A stretch of DNA of 16,569 nucleotides from Propionibacteriaceae bacterium (GTDB taxonomy: Bacteria > Actinomycetota > Actinomycetes > Propionibacteriales > Propionibacteriaceae). This document shows, piece by piece, positions 7,931-14,798 of this stretch. The translations under genes and the position numbers were made by a program. The notes beneath the pieces were generated by a model that saw only the letters and a program-made list of their open reading frames with translations, was not told the DNA's origin and made no database searches. How positions within the stretch are numbered: position 1 is the stretch's first letter; every line of letters starts with the position of its first letter. Location of the stretch: assembly GCA_031262845.1 (NCBI GenBank), contig JAISGZ010000191.1:1-16569 (forward strand), written 5' to 3'.

Positions 7931-8002
7931 AACCGAAAGAACAGTGGACCGCCGAGGTCAGCCCCAAGGAACGTCGACCGAACCCCGGCGATCCGCTGTC
8001 GA

Positions 8003-8122
8003 CTAGAAAATCGTCCAGCCGGTCGTATCCGGCAGGCTGAAGCCAAAGATCTGACTGAAGAATTCCATGACTTCGATAATCAACGTCAGAACGCCATTGA
8101 GGATTTGTTGCCAAACTTCCAT
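8003..8122 (-). CDS. 39-aa hydrophobic small protein (unrecognised)
   Basis: A short ORF that I do not recognise, starting MEVWQQILNGVLTL and ending DTTGWTIF. It has a strong ribosome binding site, AGAGGAGGTG on the minus strand (8131-8140), with the ATG 10 nt beyond AGGAGG. It contains no Lys or Arg, four acidic residues and a central hydrophobic, aromatic helix (about residues 7-30), so a membrane-associated or self-assembling peptide is plausible. It lies 76 bp downstream of the 551-aa secreted protein, same strand, and its middle (LIIEVMEFFSQIFG) resembles the C-terminal tail of that protein (IIIVFIFTWFQQLDG). Small porins, holins, bacteriocins or modulin-like peptides are alternatives that sequence alone cannot separate. 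No signal peptide is evident. Confidence 0.6.
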   Translation of the reverse strand: MEVWQQILNGVLTLIIEVMEFFSQIFGFSLPDTTGWTIF

Positions 8123-8198
8123 GGTGAAGACACCTCCTCTCAAGGACTCAACAGTGAGCTGGGAAAACGCGGAAAGAGGAGACCTAGGCGACGACTAG

Positions 8199-9854
8199 TT
8201 AGGGAAAGGGCGACAACCAGAGCGAGACGAAGTAGTTGAGTCCGTCAAGCTGCTGGAACCAGGTGAAGATGAAGACGATGATGATACGGATCGTGATGAC
8301 CTCAGGCGGCTCGGTCGGTGGCACATCCGATGACGGGTCGGGGTCAGTCGACGGGGCGACCGTGCCGGTCGGGTTCGGGTTGGGAGTGGCCCCAGGCGTA
8401 CCCGGCTGAGAACTGCCACCACCGGTGGATGAGTTGTCGTCGCCACCGCTGGACTGAGTGCCGGACAGGTCGACCAAGTCGAGTTGCGTGGTGACGGTGG
8501 CGGTGAAGGTCTTGACGACCGTGGCGGTGCCGATGATGTTGGTTTGAACCGGTTCGTACCAGTCGTTGGCCACCCGCTCCTGGACCAGCGCGATGATCTT
8601 TTCGGTCAGTTCATCGGCCAGATTGGGATACATCTCCAACGGCGCTTGAGCGGCTTTGGTGAATTCGGTCTCGCCGATCAACCGGTCGGGATACAACACC
8701 GCGTAGAGCCCGGCCCGTTCGGGTGGCGAACCCATGTTTTTGTGTTCCCATTCATTCAGCGATTCACTGATGCCGTCGATGAAGCCCATGGCCATGGGCC
8801 GGAAAGCCTTCCGCAGTTGATCCATGCTGCGCTCAGTGAAAACTGACAGTAAGTCGTCGTAGTTGAAAGCCTCATCAAAGGCCTGGTCGAGGGCTTCGGT
8901 CAGACCAATCGTGTCAAGGTCGGCGATGGTGCTGGCATCAACCGTGTCCCGCCAATCAAACTGACTGAAGTTGACCGGCACTTCGGTCGCCTGACCGGAC
9001 AGGTTGGTCAGTTCCGAACTGAGGTCTTGATCGACGTCCTCGAGGTCGACGGTGACACTGTGGCCGGCCGTCAGGCCATCGACCGTGTAACCGAAGTTGA
9101 ACGGCACTGAAGCGGTCCCGAGGCCCTTTTCGATTTGCTGCGTGAACACGGTGTTGGCGGCCACTTGGTAAATCTGTTGAGTCTCCAAGTTGAACAAATC
9201 CTGCTCGGCCAGCACGGTCTCAATCGAACGATTGATTTCGTTGGTCACGAGCGGGAAATCCTTCATCGTATTGTCGATCCGGCCGGCATTTTTGACTGTT
9301 AGTGGTTCGTGCCCGTTGGGAGTGTCAGGATTCCGATTGTCATCCGGCACGATCTCGCCGGTATCCATGTCGAGGGCGTAGTGGCCCCAGTAGTACTGGA
9401 TGTGGTCGTTCACGCCATAGGTAGCGACGCTGAAGGTCAGGGTCGGCATCAGATCGAATAAGTCTTGGCTGGTGAAGAACTCGACGTCGTCGTCGAAGTC
9501 AATTTCGACGTCCTTGGTTTCGAGGGTGAATTGACCGACCGCATCACCAACGACCGCGCCTTCAGTCCAGTCGCTGTCGTTGGTCAGGCTGACGGTCCCC
9601 AAGGTGCCATCCAAGGTGGTTTCGGCGTCGACCACGACCGCGTTCGAGGGGTCGAGGCCGTGTTCGGTCAGAGCTTCGGCGTTGGCCTCGGTCCAGCCCA
9701 AGGGGCCGCCGATCTGATCGAGATTCCCCAGAGCCGGTTGGCCGACTGGGGCGATGACGGGAGCCGCTTGAGCGGGAACTGAGATGGCCGCGGAGCCAAT
9801 CACCAGAGCTAGCCCAAGGCTGCCACCGGTCACGAGAGCGCCGAGTTTTGGCAT
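8199..9854 (-). CDS. Secreted surface protein, paralog 1 (unrecognised family)
   Basis: A 551-aa exported protein of unknown function. It begins with a Sec signal peptide (MPKLGALV, a Gly/Ala/Leu core, cleavage near VPAQA-A, about residue 30). A core of about 400 residues follows, without motifs of any family I know. It is acidic and includes LMPTLTFSVAT (135-145), GHYALDM (157-163), FDWR (299-302), MYPNL (408-412) and a closing GTATVVKTFT. Then comes a Gly/Ser/Thr/Pro linker (about 450-515), and a hydrophobic tail (519-551, IRIIIVFIFTWFQQL) ending LSPFP. There is no LPXTG and no basic end, so it is not a sortase substrate. The next gene upstream, 133 bp away on the same strand, encodes a paralog with the same core. 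The ATG is chosen for the signal peptide; its ribosome binding site is weak (CAGG, 7 nt upstream). Confidence 0.85.
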   Translation of the reverse strand: MPKLGALVTGGSLGLALVIGSAAISVPAQAAPVIAPVGQPALGNLDQIGGPLGWTEANAEALTEHGLDPSNAVVVDAETTLDGTLGTVSLTNDSDWTEGAVVGDAVGQFTLETKDVEIDFDDDVEFFTSQDLFDLMPTLTFSVATYGVNDHIQYYWGHYALDMDTGEIVPDDNRNPDTPNGHEPLTVKNAGRIDNTMKDFPLVTNEINRSIETVLAEQDLFNLETQQIYQVAANTVFTQQIEKGLGTASVPFNFGYTVDGLTAGHSVTVDLEDVDQDLSSELTNLSGQATEVPVNFSQFDWRDTVDASTIADLDTIGLTEALDQAFDEAFNYDDLLSVFTERSMDQLRKAFRPMAMGFIDGISESLNEWEHKNMGSPPERAGLYAVLYPDRLIGETEFTKAAQAPLEMYPNLADELTEKIIALVQERVANDWYEPVQTNIIGTATVVKTFTATVTTQLDLVDLSGTQSSGGDDNSSTGGGSSQPGTPGATPNPNPTGTVAPSTDPDPSSDVPPTEPPEVITIRIIIVFIFTWFQQLDGLNYFVSLWLSPFP

Positions 9855-9958
9855 CGGAACCTGCGCTTTCCGAGATGGAGGTCAAGGAGACAACGACCGT
9901 CAGACTGGAGGTCTCAGTCGAAGATAGAAAGGAGTGTACGTGCCGCGCGGCGATATTC

Positions 9959-9979
9959 AAGATTTGATTAATAAATCTT
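9959..9979. other. AT-rich hairpin between paralog genes
   Basis: AAGATTT (9959-9965) and AAATCTT (9973-9979) form a 7-bp stem with a 7-nt loop, a few bases past the stop of the 838-aa gene on the minus strand. There is no T-tract after it in that direction, so at best it is a weak terminator or mRNA-processing site. Readthrough into the 551-aa gene is plausible. Confidence 0.4.
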
Positions 9980-9987
9980 CGAAGTCT

Positions 9988-12504
9988 TTACAACTGCGGA
10001 ATCGCCAAGCTGACGGAGTTGGCCAGCATCAGCCGAATCATGTTCTCCAGCAGCGTCATGATCATAGACATCGGCACAAACAATTGGTCGTTGCCGGCCG
10101 CCGACACGAGGCCGGACGGCGTCGGTGACGAAGGGGCGAGGTCAGCGGTTGGGGTCGGTTGAGCCTCAACCGTCGGTGGCAGAGCCAAGTCGGTCTCGTC
10201 GGCGGCCGCTGAGACCGCGGCCGCGGCGGCATTGGGGCAGAGGCCATCGAGTTGGCTCCGGAAGTCAGTCCAGTGGTCCATCATGATGTCGTGGTTCTCT
10301 GCCACCGGCGCCAGCTTCTTGAGTTTGAGCTTGACTGCGGCGGAGTTCCAATCGTCGAAGAAAGAGGCTAAATCTTTGCCGGCGCTGCGGATCGACTTGG
10401 GCCAGTCCGATTGCTTCAGGGCTGCGAACCCCTGGATGAAAACCGTGGTCTGGGAAGTCATGGTCGTTGGGTCCAGACCGGCCGCGATGGCGCTGGGTGA
10501 CATCGCCGTCAGGTTGTCACCGGCCGCCACCATCGGTGACCGCCACTGTTCCCAGGCCGAGCAGAAACCACTGGTCACAGACGGGCCGGTCGTGAACGAA
10601 GGCTCAGGCTCGGGTTCCGGCTCCGGCGCCAAGGTCGGCGCGGCGGCCGTGCTGTTGGGGCAGGTGGTCGCCAACAGGTCGACCAACTCGGTCACTTGGG
10701 CGACCAGGTCCGAGCGTCGATCGTTGAGATTGAGGCGCTTGAGACGACGGTCTTTGCCGCTCTTGAGGGCGGTCTGCCAATCGGTCATGGCCTCGGTCAG
10801 GTCCGGGCCGATCGGTTTGAAGGTTTTGGGCCAGCCGACAGTCGTGAAATCGGTCAGCGCCGAGGCCATGATGGCCGGTGCCCAACGCAGCGTCGTCAGG
10901 TCGGAGGCCTCAGTCATCTCGGCTCGAGCTTGGCTGAGTTGCTGGTACCACTGGCCGTTGGTTTGACAGAAAGCGGCCAGCGCCTTGGGCACGGTGGCGA
11001 CCGGCTGGCTGGAAGCGGTCGGACTGGGAGCGGTCGTCGTCGGACTCGGCTCGGGCTCGGGACTGGCCGAAGTGGCGGGACTGGCGCTGGGTCGGGTCGG
11101 TATCCGGCTGGGATCCAACGGCGCCAGCGACAAGGCTTGGAGATGCTCGATCGACCCCGGCGTGAAGGTCTTGGTGACGGTGGCGGTGCCCGTCAGGTTG
11201 GCCCGCACCGGTGTGTACCACTTACTGCTGACTCGCTCGCGAACAATTTTCACGATCTTGGCGGTCGTATCGGCCACCAGGTTGGGATACATCACCTGGC
11301 TGGCCTGTTTCGAGTTCGGGAAGCTGGTGATTCCCTGGAGCTGATCCATCCGCAAGACGATGTACCACTCGGGGTGGCTGGCCGGCCCGGGTAGACGTTT
11401 TTCCGACCACTTGGCAATCGACTGGCTGAAGCCGTTGACGAAGCCGGTCACCATTTCGTGAATATCCTCAGTCAGTTGGGCGTCCGTCCGCTGATTGATG
11501 GTCGTGACCAGCCGGTCGTAGTCGAAGGCCTGGGCGAAAGCTTGGTCGAAGGCACTGGCGACCGGGCTGCCCGCCAGGGTTTGCTCGGTTTCGGCGCTGA
11601 CGGCGTTACGCCAGTCGAACTCGGTGAAACTGAACGGTACGGCGGTCGTTTGGCCGTCTAAGTCGGCTAACCATGAGCCCGGTTGGCTGATCAGATCGGT
11701 CGAGTCGAGGCTGATCGTTTGGCCGGCGGCGTCGGCCGAGGGTTGATAGGCGAAGGCGTAGGGCACGGCGGCCGAGCCGAGATTGAAGTTGGCCCGGTCG
11801 GCGTAAGCGGCGGCGTAACCACGGTAGATGCGCTGGGTTTCTTCGTTGAGTTGAGCCGCGCCGGGGGTGACCAAGGTGGCCAGTGACTGGCTGACCATGG
11901 TGTTGAGGGTGGCGTCGGTCATGATCTCGTCATCCAGCCGGGAGGAGTTGGAAACGGTCAACCGGTCGTGCCCATTGGGCGGCGTATTGGTCCGTTTGTC
12001 GTCGTTGTCGACCCGTCCGGTGGCCATGTCGAGGGCGTAGTGGCCCCAGTATTGAAGCCGGTTGTTGGAGATGTTGAAAGTGGCCACGGTGAAGGTCAGG
12101 GTCGGCATCAGGTTGAGCAGGTCGCTCTGGGTGAAGAAGGCATAGTCCGTCGCCAGAGCGACATCGACGTCGGTCGCTCGGAAGTTGACCTGACCGGTGG
12201 CGTCGCCCGTGATGAGGCCGGATTGCCAGCTGGCGGGCAATTTGATGGTGGCGCTGGGGCCTTGGAGGGTGCTGCTGGCGGTGACCGAACGGACGCTGGT
12301 GGGGTCGAGTAGGCGGTCCTCCAGGGCGGCGGCGTTGGCGTTGACCCAGCCGGTCAGACCACCGACTTGGGTCCAGCGTCCGGGGGTGGCGTCCAGCCAG
12401 TTGTCCGCCGTATCGGCTTGGGCGGTCGGTGAGATGGTCGTGAGGGTGACGGCCAGGGCTAAAGCCAATCCAGCCAGGGAGGCTACGTGTCTGCGTCGAG
12501 ACAT
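9988..12504 (-). CDS. Secreted surface protein, paralog 2 with helical repeats
   Basis: An 838-aa exported protein of unknown function. The signal peptide has a basic start (MSRRRH) and cleavage near PTAQA-D (about 31). The core (about 35-445) matches the 551-aa paralog throughout, with LMPTLTF (132-138), GHYALDM (154-160), FDWR (296-299), MYPNL (405-409) and GTATVTKTFT. After a Pro/Ser/Thr linker come two related helical modules absent from the paralog, at 513-615 and 648-756. Each is bounded by Cys and contains a WPK segment; a Glu-Pro repeat linker separates them. A further Pro-rich stretch leads to a hydrophobic Met/Leu-rich tail (805-838). The domain pattern suggests a wall-spanning surface protein held by its tail. 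GAAGG lies 7 nt before the ATG. Confidence 0.87.
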   Translation of the reverse strand: MSRRRHVASLAGLALALAVTLTTISPTAQADTADNWLDATPGRWTQVGGLTGWVNANAAALEDRLLDPTSVRSVTASSTLQGPSATIKLPASWQSGLITGDATGQVNFRATDVDVALATDYAFFTQSDLLNLMPTLTFTVATFNISNNRLQYWGHYALDMATGRVDNDDKRTNTPPNGHDRLTVSNSSRLDDEIMTDATLNTMVSQSLATLVTPGAAQLNEETQRIYRGYAAAYADRANFNLGSAAVPYAFAYQPSADAAGQTISLDSTDLISQPGSWLADLDGQTTAVPFSFTEFDWRNAVSAETEQTLAGSPVASAFDQAFAQAFDYDRLVTTINQRTDAQLTEDIHEMVTGFVNGFSQSIAKWSEKRLPGPASHPEWYIVLRMDQLQGITSFPNSKQASQVMYPNLVADTTAKIVKIVRERVSSKWYTPVRANLTGTATVTKTFTPGSIEHLQALSLAPLDPSRIPTRPSASPATSASPEPEPSPTTTAPSPTASSQPVATVPKALAAFCQTNGQWYQQLSQARAEMTEASDLTTLRWAPAIMASALTDFTTVGWPKTFKPIGPDLTEAMTDWQTALKSGKDRRLKRLNLNDRRSDLVAQVTELVDLLATTCPNSTAAAPTLAPEPEPEPEPSFTTGPSVTSGFCSAWEQWRSPMVAAGDNLTAMSPSAIAAGLDPTTMTSQTTVFIQGFAALKQSDWPKSIRSAGKDLASFFDDWNSAAVKLKLKKLAPVAENHDIMMDHWTDFRSQLDGLCPNAAAAAVSAAADETDLALPPTVEAQPTPTADLAPSSPTPSGLVSAAGNDQLFVPMSMIMTLLENMIRLMLANSVSLAIPQL

Positions 12505-12713
12505 AAATGAACCTTCACTTCTCAGAAGAAGACAGAACGTGGAGGAGGCCTGTCATCCGGTGTCACCACGGTCGTCGACCGATTCGGCCGCAGTCGCGAT
12601 CGGTGCTAGTCCGATGGCTTTCGTTGTCACCGGGCCGAGCCGGTGGCAGGTCAAGTCGACCTAGCTGGTGTCAGGTGTTTTGCCAAACTGGAGGTCTGGG
12701 TAGAACGATTTTC

Positions 12714-12741
12714 AGTCTAATGACGACCATGAGTTTTTCAA
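12714..12741 (-). promoter_or_regulatory. Candidate promoter of 838-aa surface protein
   Basis: On the minus strand, TTGAAA (12741-12736) and TAGACT (12719-12714) are 16 bp apart, a good actinobacterial -35/-10 pair. The start of transcription would be near 12707, giving a leader of about 200 nt. One arm of an inverted repeat lies within the spacer. Confidence 0.45.
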
Positions 12742-12766
12742 GGTTTGGTCAATTTTTCTCATGGTC
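12725..12766. repeat. 9-bp inverted repeat at the promoter
   Basis: GACCATGAG (12725-12733) and CTCATGGTC (12758-12766) are perfect inverted copies 24 bp apart. One arm sits between the candidate -35 and -10, the other just upstream of the -35, an arrangement suited to a looping or cooperative regulator. Confidence 0.7.
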
Positions 12767-12819
12767 CCTAGCGACGCCCGGCAAGTAAGGTGTCGTCACT
12801 TGTCAGAGCCGTTTGATGA

Positions 12820-12835
12820 GAGTTTTTCAAAAACT
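12820..12835. repeat. GAGTTTTTCAA direct repeat with dyad
   Basis: GAGTTTTTCAA occurs at 12731-12741, over the candidate -35, and again at 12820-12830. The second copy is part of a near-perfect palindrome, AGTTTTTCAAAAACT (12821-12835). This may be a second binding site for the same regulator. Confidence 0.55.
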
Positions 12836-13014
12836 GATCGGACGATTTACCGACGTTATTAAAGGCTGAATTGGGACCATCGAAATCAGGCCGACCGGCG
12901 CCCGATCAAACCAGCGACCGATCGGTCAGACCGGAGGCAGCGTCAAAGTGGGGGCGGCGGCCGATGGGGTGCGAATCAGAGCTGACGGCCGGGCCGGGGT
13001 TGACCAGCCGGGGG

Positions 13015-13446
13015 TTAGAAGCGATATTTCGCGATCGGGTCGCGGCCGAAGTCGAAGCGCCGGGCCGACAAGGCGCTGGCGGTGATGCGGACGAAAACCA
13101 GTTTGGCGGTCGGGACCCAGGGCCGCAGCGGCAGAGCTTCGGCTCGAGCCAGTTCGGCGTTGTCGTTGATGACGGCGGCTAGACCCCGTAAGACGACGGA
13201 ATAGCCGTGGTCGATCTCCCAAGTGTCGACCTCGAAGGTGACGGGCCGATTTTGGGTCAGGCCATTTAATTTGGTGCCGGTGGCGGTCCGGATGACGAGC
13301 GACTCACCGTCGACCACGTAATTCACCGGAAACAACTCAATTTGGCCCTCGACGATCACCGCTAAACGACCAATGTGTTGTCCGGCCAACAAGTCCCAGG
13401 CCCGGTCTTGACTGAGGATGGTGACCGGAGAGTCAAGCTGATTCAT
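13015..13446 (-). CDS. Pyridoxamine 5'-phosphate oxidase-like split-barrel protein
   Basis: A 143-aa protein of the flavin/F420 split-barrel superfamily (PPOX-like, the small stand-alone type common in actinobacteria). Visible features are SQDRAWDLLAGQHIGRLAV (12-30), the barrel strand FPVNYVVDG (39-47), RTATGTKL (53-60), FEVD, and a C-terminal FVRITASALSARRFDFG. The whole small barrel is present. These proteins bind FMN, FAD or F420, but the substrate is usually unknown. ATG 13446 fits family N-termini; a TTG ten codons upstream is open but less likely. The start has no Shine-Dalgarno sequence and a -10 box lies 6 nt upstream, suggesting a leaderless mRNA. It faces away from rsmD across a 259-bp divergent intergenic region. 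Confidence 0.85.
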   Translation of the reverse strand: MNQLDSPVTILSQDRAWDLLAGQHIGRLAVIVEGQIELFPVNYVVDGESLVIRTATGTKLNGLTQNRPVTFEVDTWEIDHGYSVVLRGLAAVINDNAELARAEALPLRPWVPTAKLVFVRITASALSARRFDFGRDPIAKYRF

Positions 13447-13452
13447 GCCGCC

Positions 13453-13458
13453 ATCATA
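13453..13458 (-). promoter_or_regulatory. Leaderless -10 of PPOX-like gene
   Basis: TATGAT on the minus strand is followed by GGCGGC and then the ATG, so transcription would start at or beside the start codon. This TANNNT-plus-six spacing is the classic actinobacterial leaderless layout. No clear -35 was seen. Confidence 0.45.
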
Positions 13459-13693
13459 ATCACCGGCTGAAGGCAAGAAAACAGTTGAAATTGACGGTTT
13501 TAGAGTTCCCTAAATGAACTAATAAGCAAGTCATCGGGAAAGGCCTCAGCCTGGGAAAGTCAGGGCGATCCGGCTGTCGTCTGGACAGCTCATGACACGG
13601 TGGCGGTCAGGCGTCGGAGACGACGGTGGAGCTGGGCTCAGTTGCCATCGGAGACGACTTTGGTGGTGAGTCCAGTCACCAGCAGTGGCCGCC

Positions 13694-13699
13694 TAAGCT
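13694..13699 (+). promoter_or_regulatory. Leaderless -10 candidate of rsmD
   Basis: TAAGCT ends 6 nt before the rsmD ATG (13706), matching the TANNNT leaderless pattern. A GGAG also sits only 2 nt before the ATG, too close for normal use. Just upstream are a TGGTGA/TCACCA hairpin (13664-13681) and two copies of TCGGAGACGAC (13614-13624 and 13648-13658). Confidence 0.35.
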
Positions 13700-13705
13700 G
13701 GAGCC

Positions 13706-14278
13706 ATGACCAGGATTGTGGCTGGCCGCTGGGCTTCACGGCGTTTGACGACGCTGGCCGGATCGTCGACCCGGCCGACCAGCGAGCGGGTGCGGGAAGC
13801 GGTCTTCAACCACCTGGCGGTGCGGCTGGGCCGAGGGGCGGTGGCACCGGCCGAACAATTGGCCGGGGTCAGCCTGATCGACCTCTTCGCCGGCTCGGGG
13901 GCGATCGGTTTCGAAGCCGCTTCACGCGGCGCTGATCCCGTGGCTTGGGTTGAACGCCAGCCGGCCGCGGCCCGCGTCATCGAACAGAACAAGCGCCAGT
14001 TGGGGGCTTCGGGACGGCTCTACCGAGCCGAGGTCGGCCACTTCGTCCGGACGGCGGCGGCCCAGCCTTTTACCGTTGTCTGGCTCGACCCGCCCTATAG
14101 CCTGCCGACCGCCGAGGTCGACCAGTTGGTGACCGCTCTGCGCCACCACGGTTGGCTGGCCGAGGCCGGTTTGCTGGTCCTGGAGCGGTCACGGTCAGCG
14201 GTCAGGCCCGACTTGAGCAATTTCACCGACACGTGGTCACGCGACTACGGTGACACTTGTGTCTACAGCGCCAGGTGA
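13706..14278 (+). CDS. rsmD: 16S rRNA (guanine966-N2)-methyltransferase RsmD
   Basis: Transfers a methyl group from S-adenosylmethionine to G966 of 16S rRNA in the assembled small subunit. The 190-aa product shows the family start MTRIVAGRWASRRL, the RPTSERVREAVF segment (about 23-34), SAM motif I FAGSGAIG (61-68), and catalytic motif IV DPPY (128-131). The length is normal. It heads the plus-strand run ending in rnc; coaD begins 12 bp after its stop, so the two are almost certainly cotranscribed. In related genomes recG directly precedes rsmD; here recG is inverted and about 5.9 kb away. Confidence 0.95.
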   Translation: MTRIVAGRWASRRLTTLAGSSTRPTSERVREAVFNHLAVRLGRGAVAPAEQLAGVSLIDLFAGSGAIGFEAASRGADPVAWVERQPAAARVIEQNKRQLGASGRLYRAEVGHFVRTAAAQPFTVVWLDPPYSLPTAEVDQLVTALRHHGWLAEAGLLVLERSRSAVRPDLSNFTDTWSRDYGDTCVYSAR

Positions 14279-14290
14279 GGGTGACCACCC

Positions 14291-14788
14291 GTGACAGCAG
14301 TCGTCGGCGGATCGTTCGATCCGTTCACTATCGGCCACGATGACCTGGTGCGCCGGGCGGTCAGGCTATTCGGCCAGGTCGTCGTCGGCGTCGGCATCAA
14401 TTCGGCCAAGGACTATCTGTTGACGCTGGACGAACGGGTGAACTTGACCCGGGCCAGTTTGGCGGATTTGCCAAGTGTGCGGGTCGAGTTGATGCCGGGT
14501 TTGTTAGCCGACTTTTGTCGTCAACACGGCGCTCGGACGATCGTCAAAGGCGCCCGCAGCGGCTCGGATTTCGATGTCGAGGTGGCTCTGGCCCAGATGA
14601 ACGCCTCCTACGACGACTTGGAGACGGTGATCTTGCCGTCCCGGCCGGCCTGGGGCTTCATCTCCTCGACCCTGGTGCGGCAAGCCGCCCGAGGTGGGGC
14701 CGATATCAGCCAGTACGTGCCACCAGCCGTGGCCAACTACTGGCGGCAGCGGCCCAACCCCCAACCGTCGTCAACCGTTGAGCAGTGA
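14291..14788 (+). CDS. coaD: Phosphopantetheine adenylyltransferase
   Basis: Catalyses the fourth step of coenzyme A synthesis, adenylating 4'-phosphopantetheine with ATP. The 165-aa product carries the nucleotidyltransferase signature GSFDPFTIGH (7-16, T-x-G-H form), the KGARSGSDFDVEVALAQMN segment that contacts the substrate, and ISSTLVR (124-130) near the ATP site. The length is normal. GTG 14291 gives the exact family N-terminus; GAGG about 10 nt upstream overlaps the end of rsmD. The gene is 12 bp after rsmD and 10 bp before the next gene, consistent with an operon. Confidence 0.96.
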   Translation: MTAVVGGSFDPFTIGHDDLVRRAVRLFGQVVVGVGINSAKDYLLTLDERVNLTRASLADLPSVRVELMPGLLADFCRQHGARTIVKGARSGSDFDVEVALAQMNASYDDLETVILPSRPAWGFISSTLVRQAARGGADISQYVPPAVANYWRQRPNPQPSSTVEQ

Positions 14789-14798
14789 AGGAGTTGTC

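Larger units (their letters stand above)
12505..13014. other. 510-bp regulatory intergenic region
   Basis: No gene is supported on either strand. The region holds the presumed promoter and long leader of the 838-aa gene (minus strand), the repeats listed separately, a leader hairpin CACCGG/CCGGTG (12628-12645), and a 12-bp palindrome GACCGATCGGTC (12916-12927) just downstream of the PPOX-like gene. Parts of it (12720-12870) are noticeably more A/T-rich than the flanking genes. Confidence 0.6.

Noticed and set aside
7809..8114. 101-codon minus-strand frame between the surface genes and recG
   Set aside because: It overlaps the 39-codon ORF in another frame, has no binding site, and spans the repeat array.
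8199..8298. Sortase cell-wall anchor at the end of the 551-aa protein
   Set aside because: No LPXTG-like motif and no basic residues after the hydrophobic segment.
9934..10128. Plus-strand 64-codon frame with AAAGGAG and a GTG start
   Set aside because: It runs antisense into the well-supported 838-aa gene, and most of its length is Arg/His/Gln shadow sequence.
12507..12788. 93-codon plus-strand frame in the regulatory region
   Set aside because: No family resemblance or good binding site; it lies over the promoter and leader of the surface gene.
13447..13476. Earlier TTG start for the PPOX-like protein
   Set aside because: It adds ten residues not typical of the family, and the ATG at 13446 has a leaderless promoter layout.
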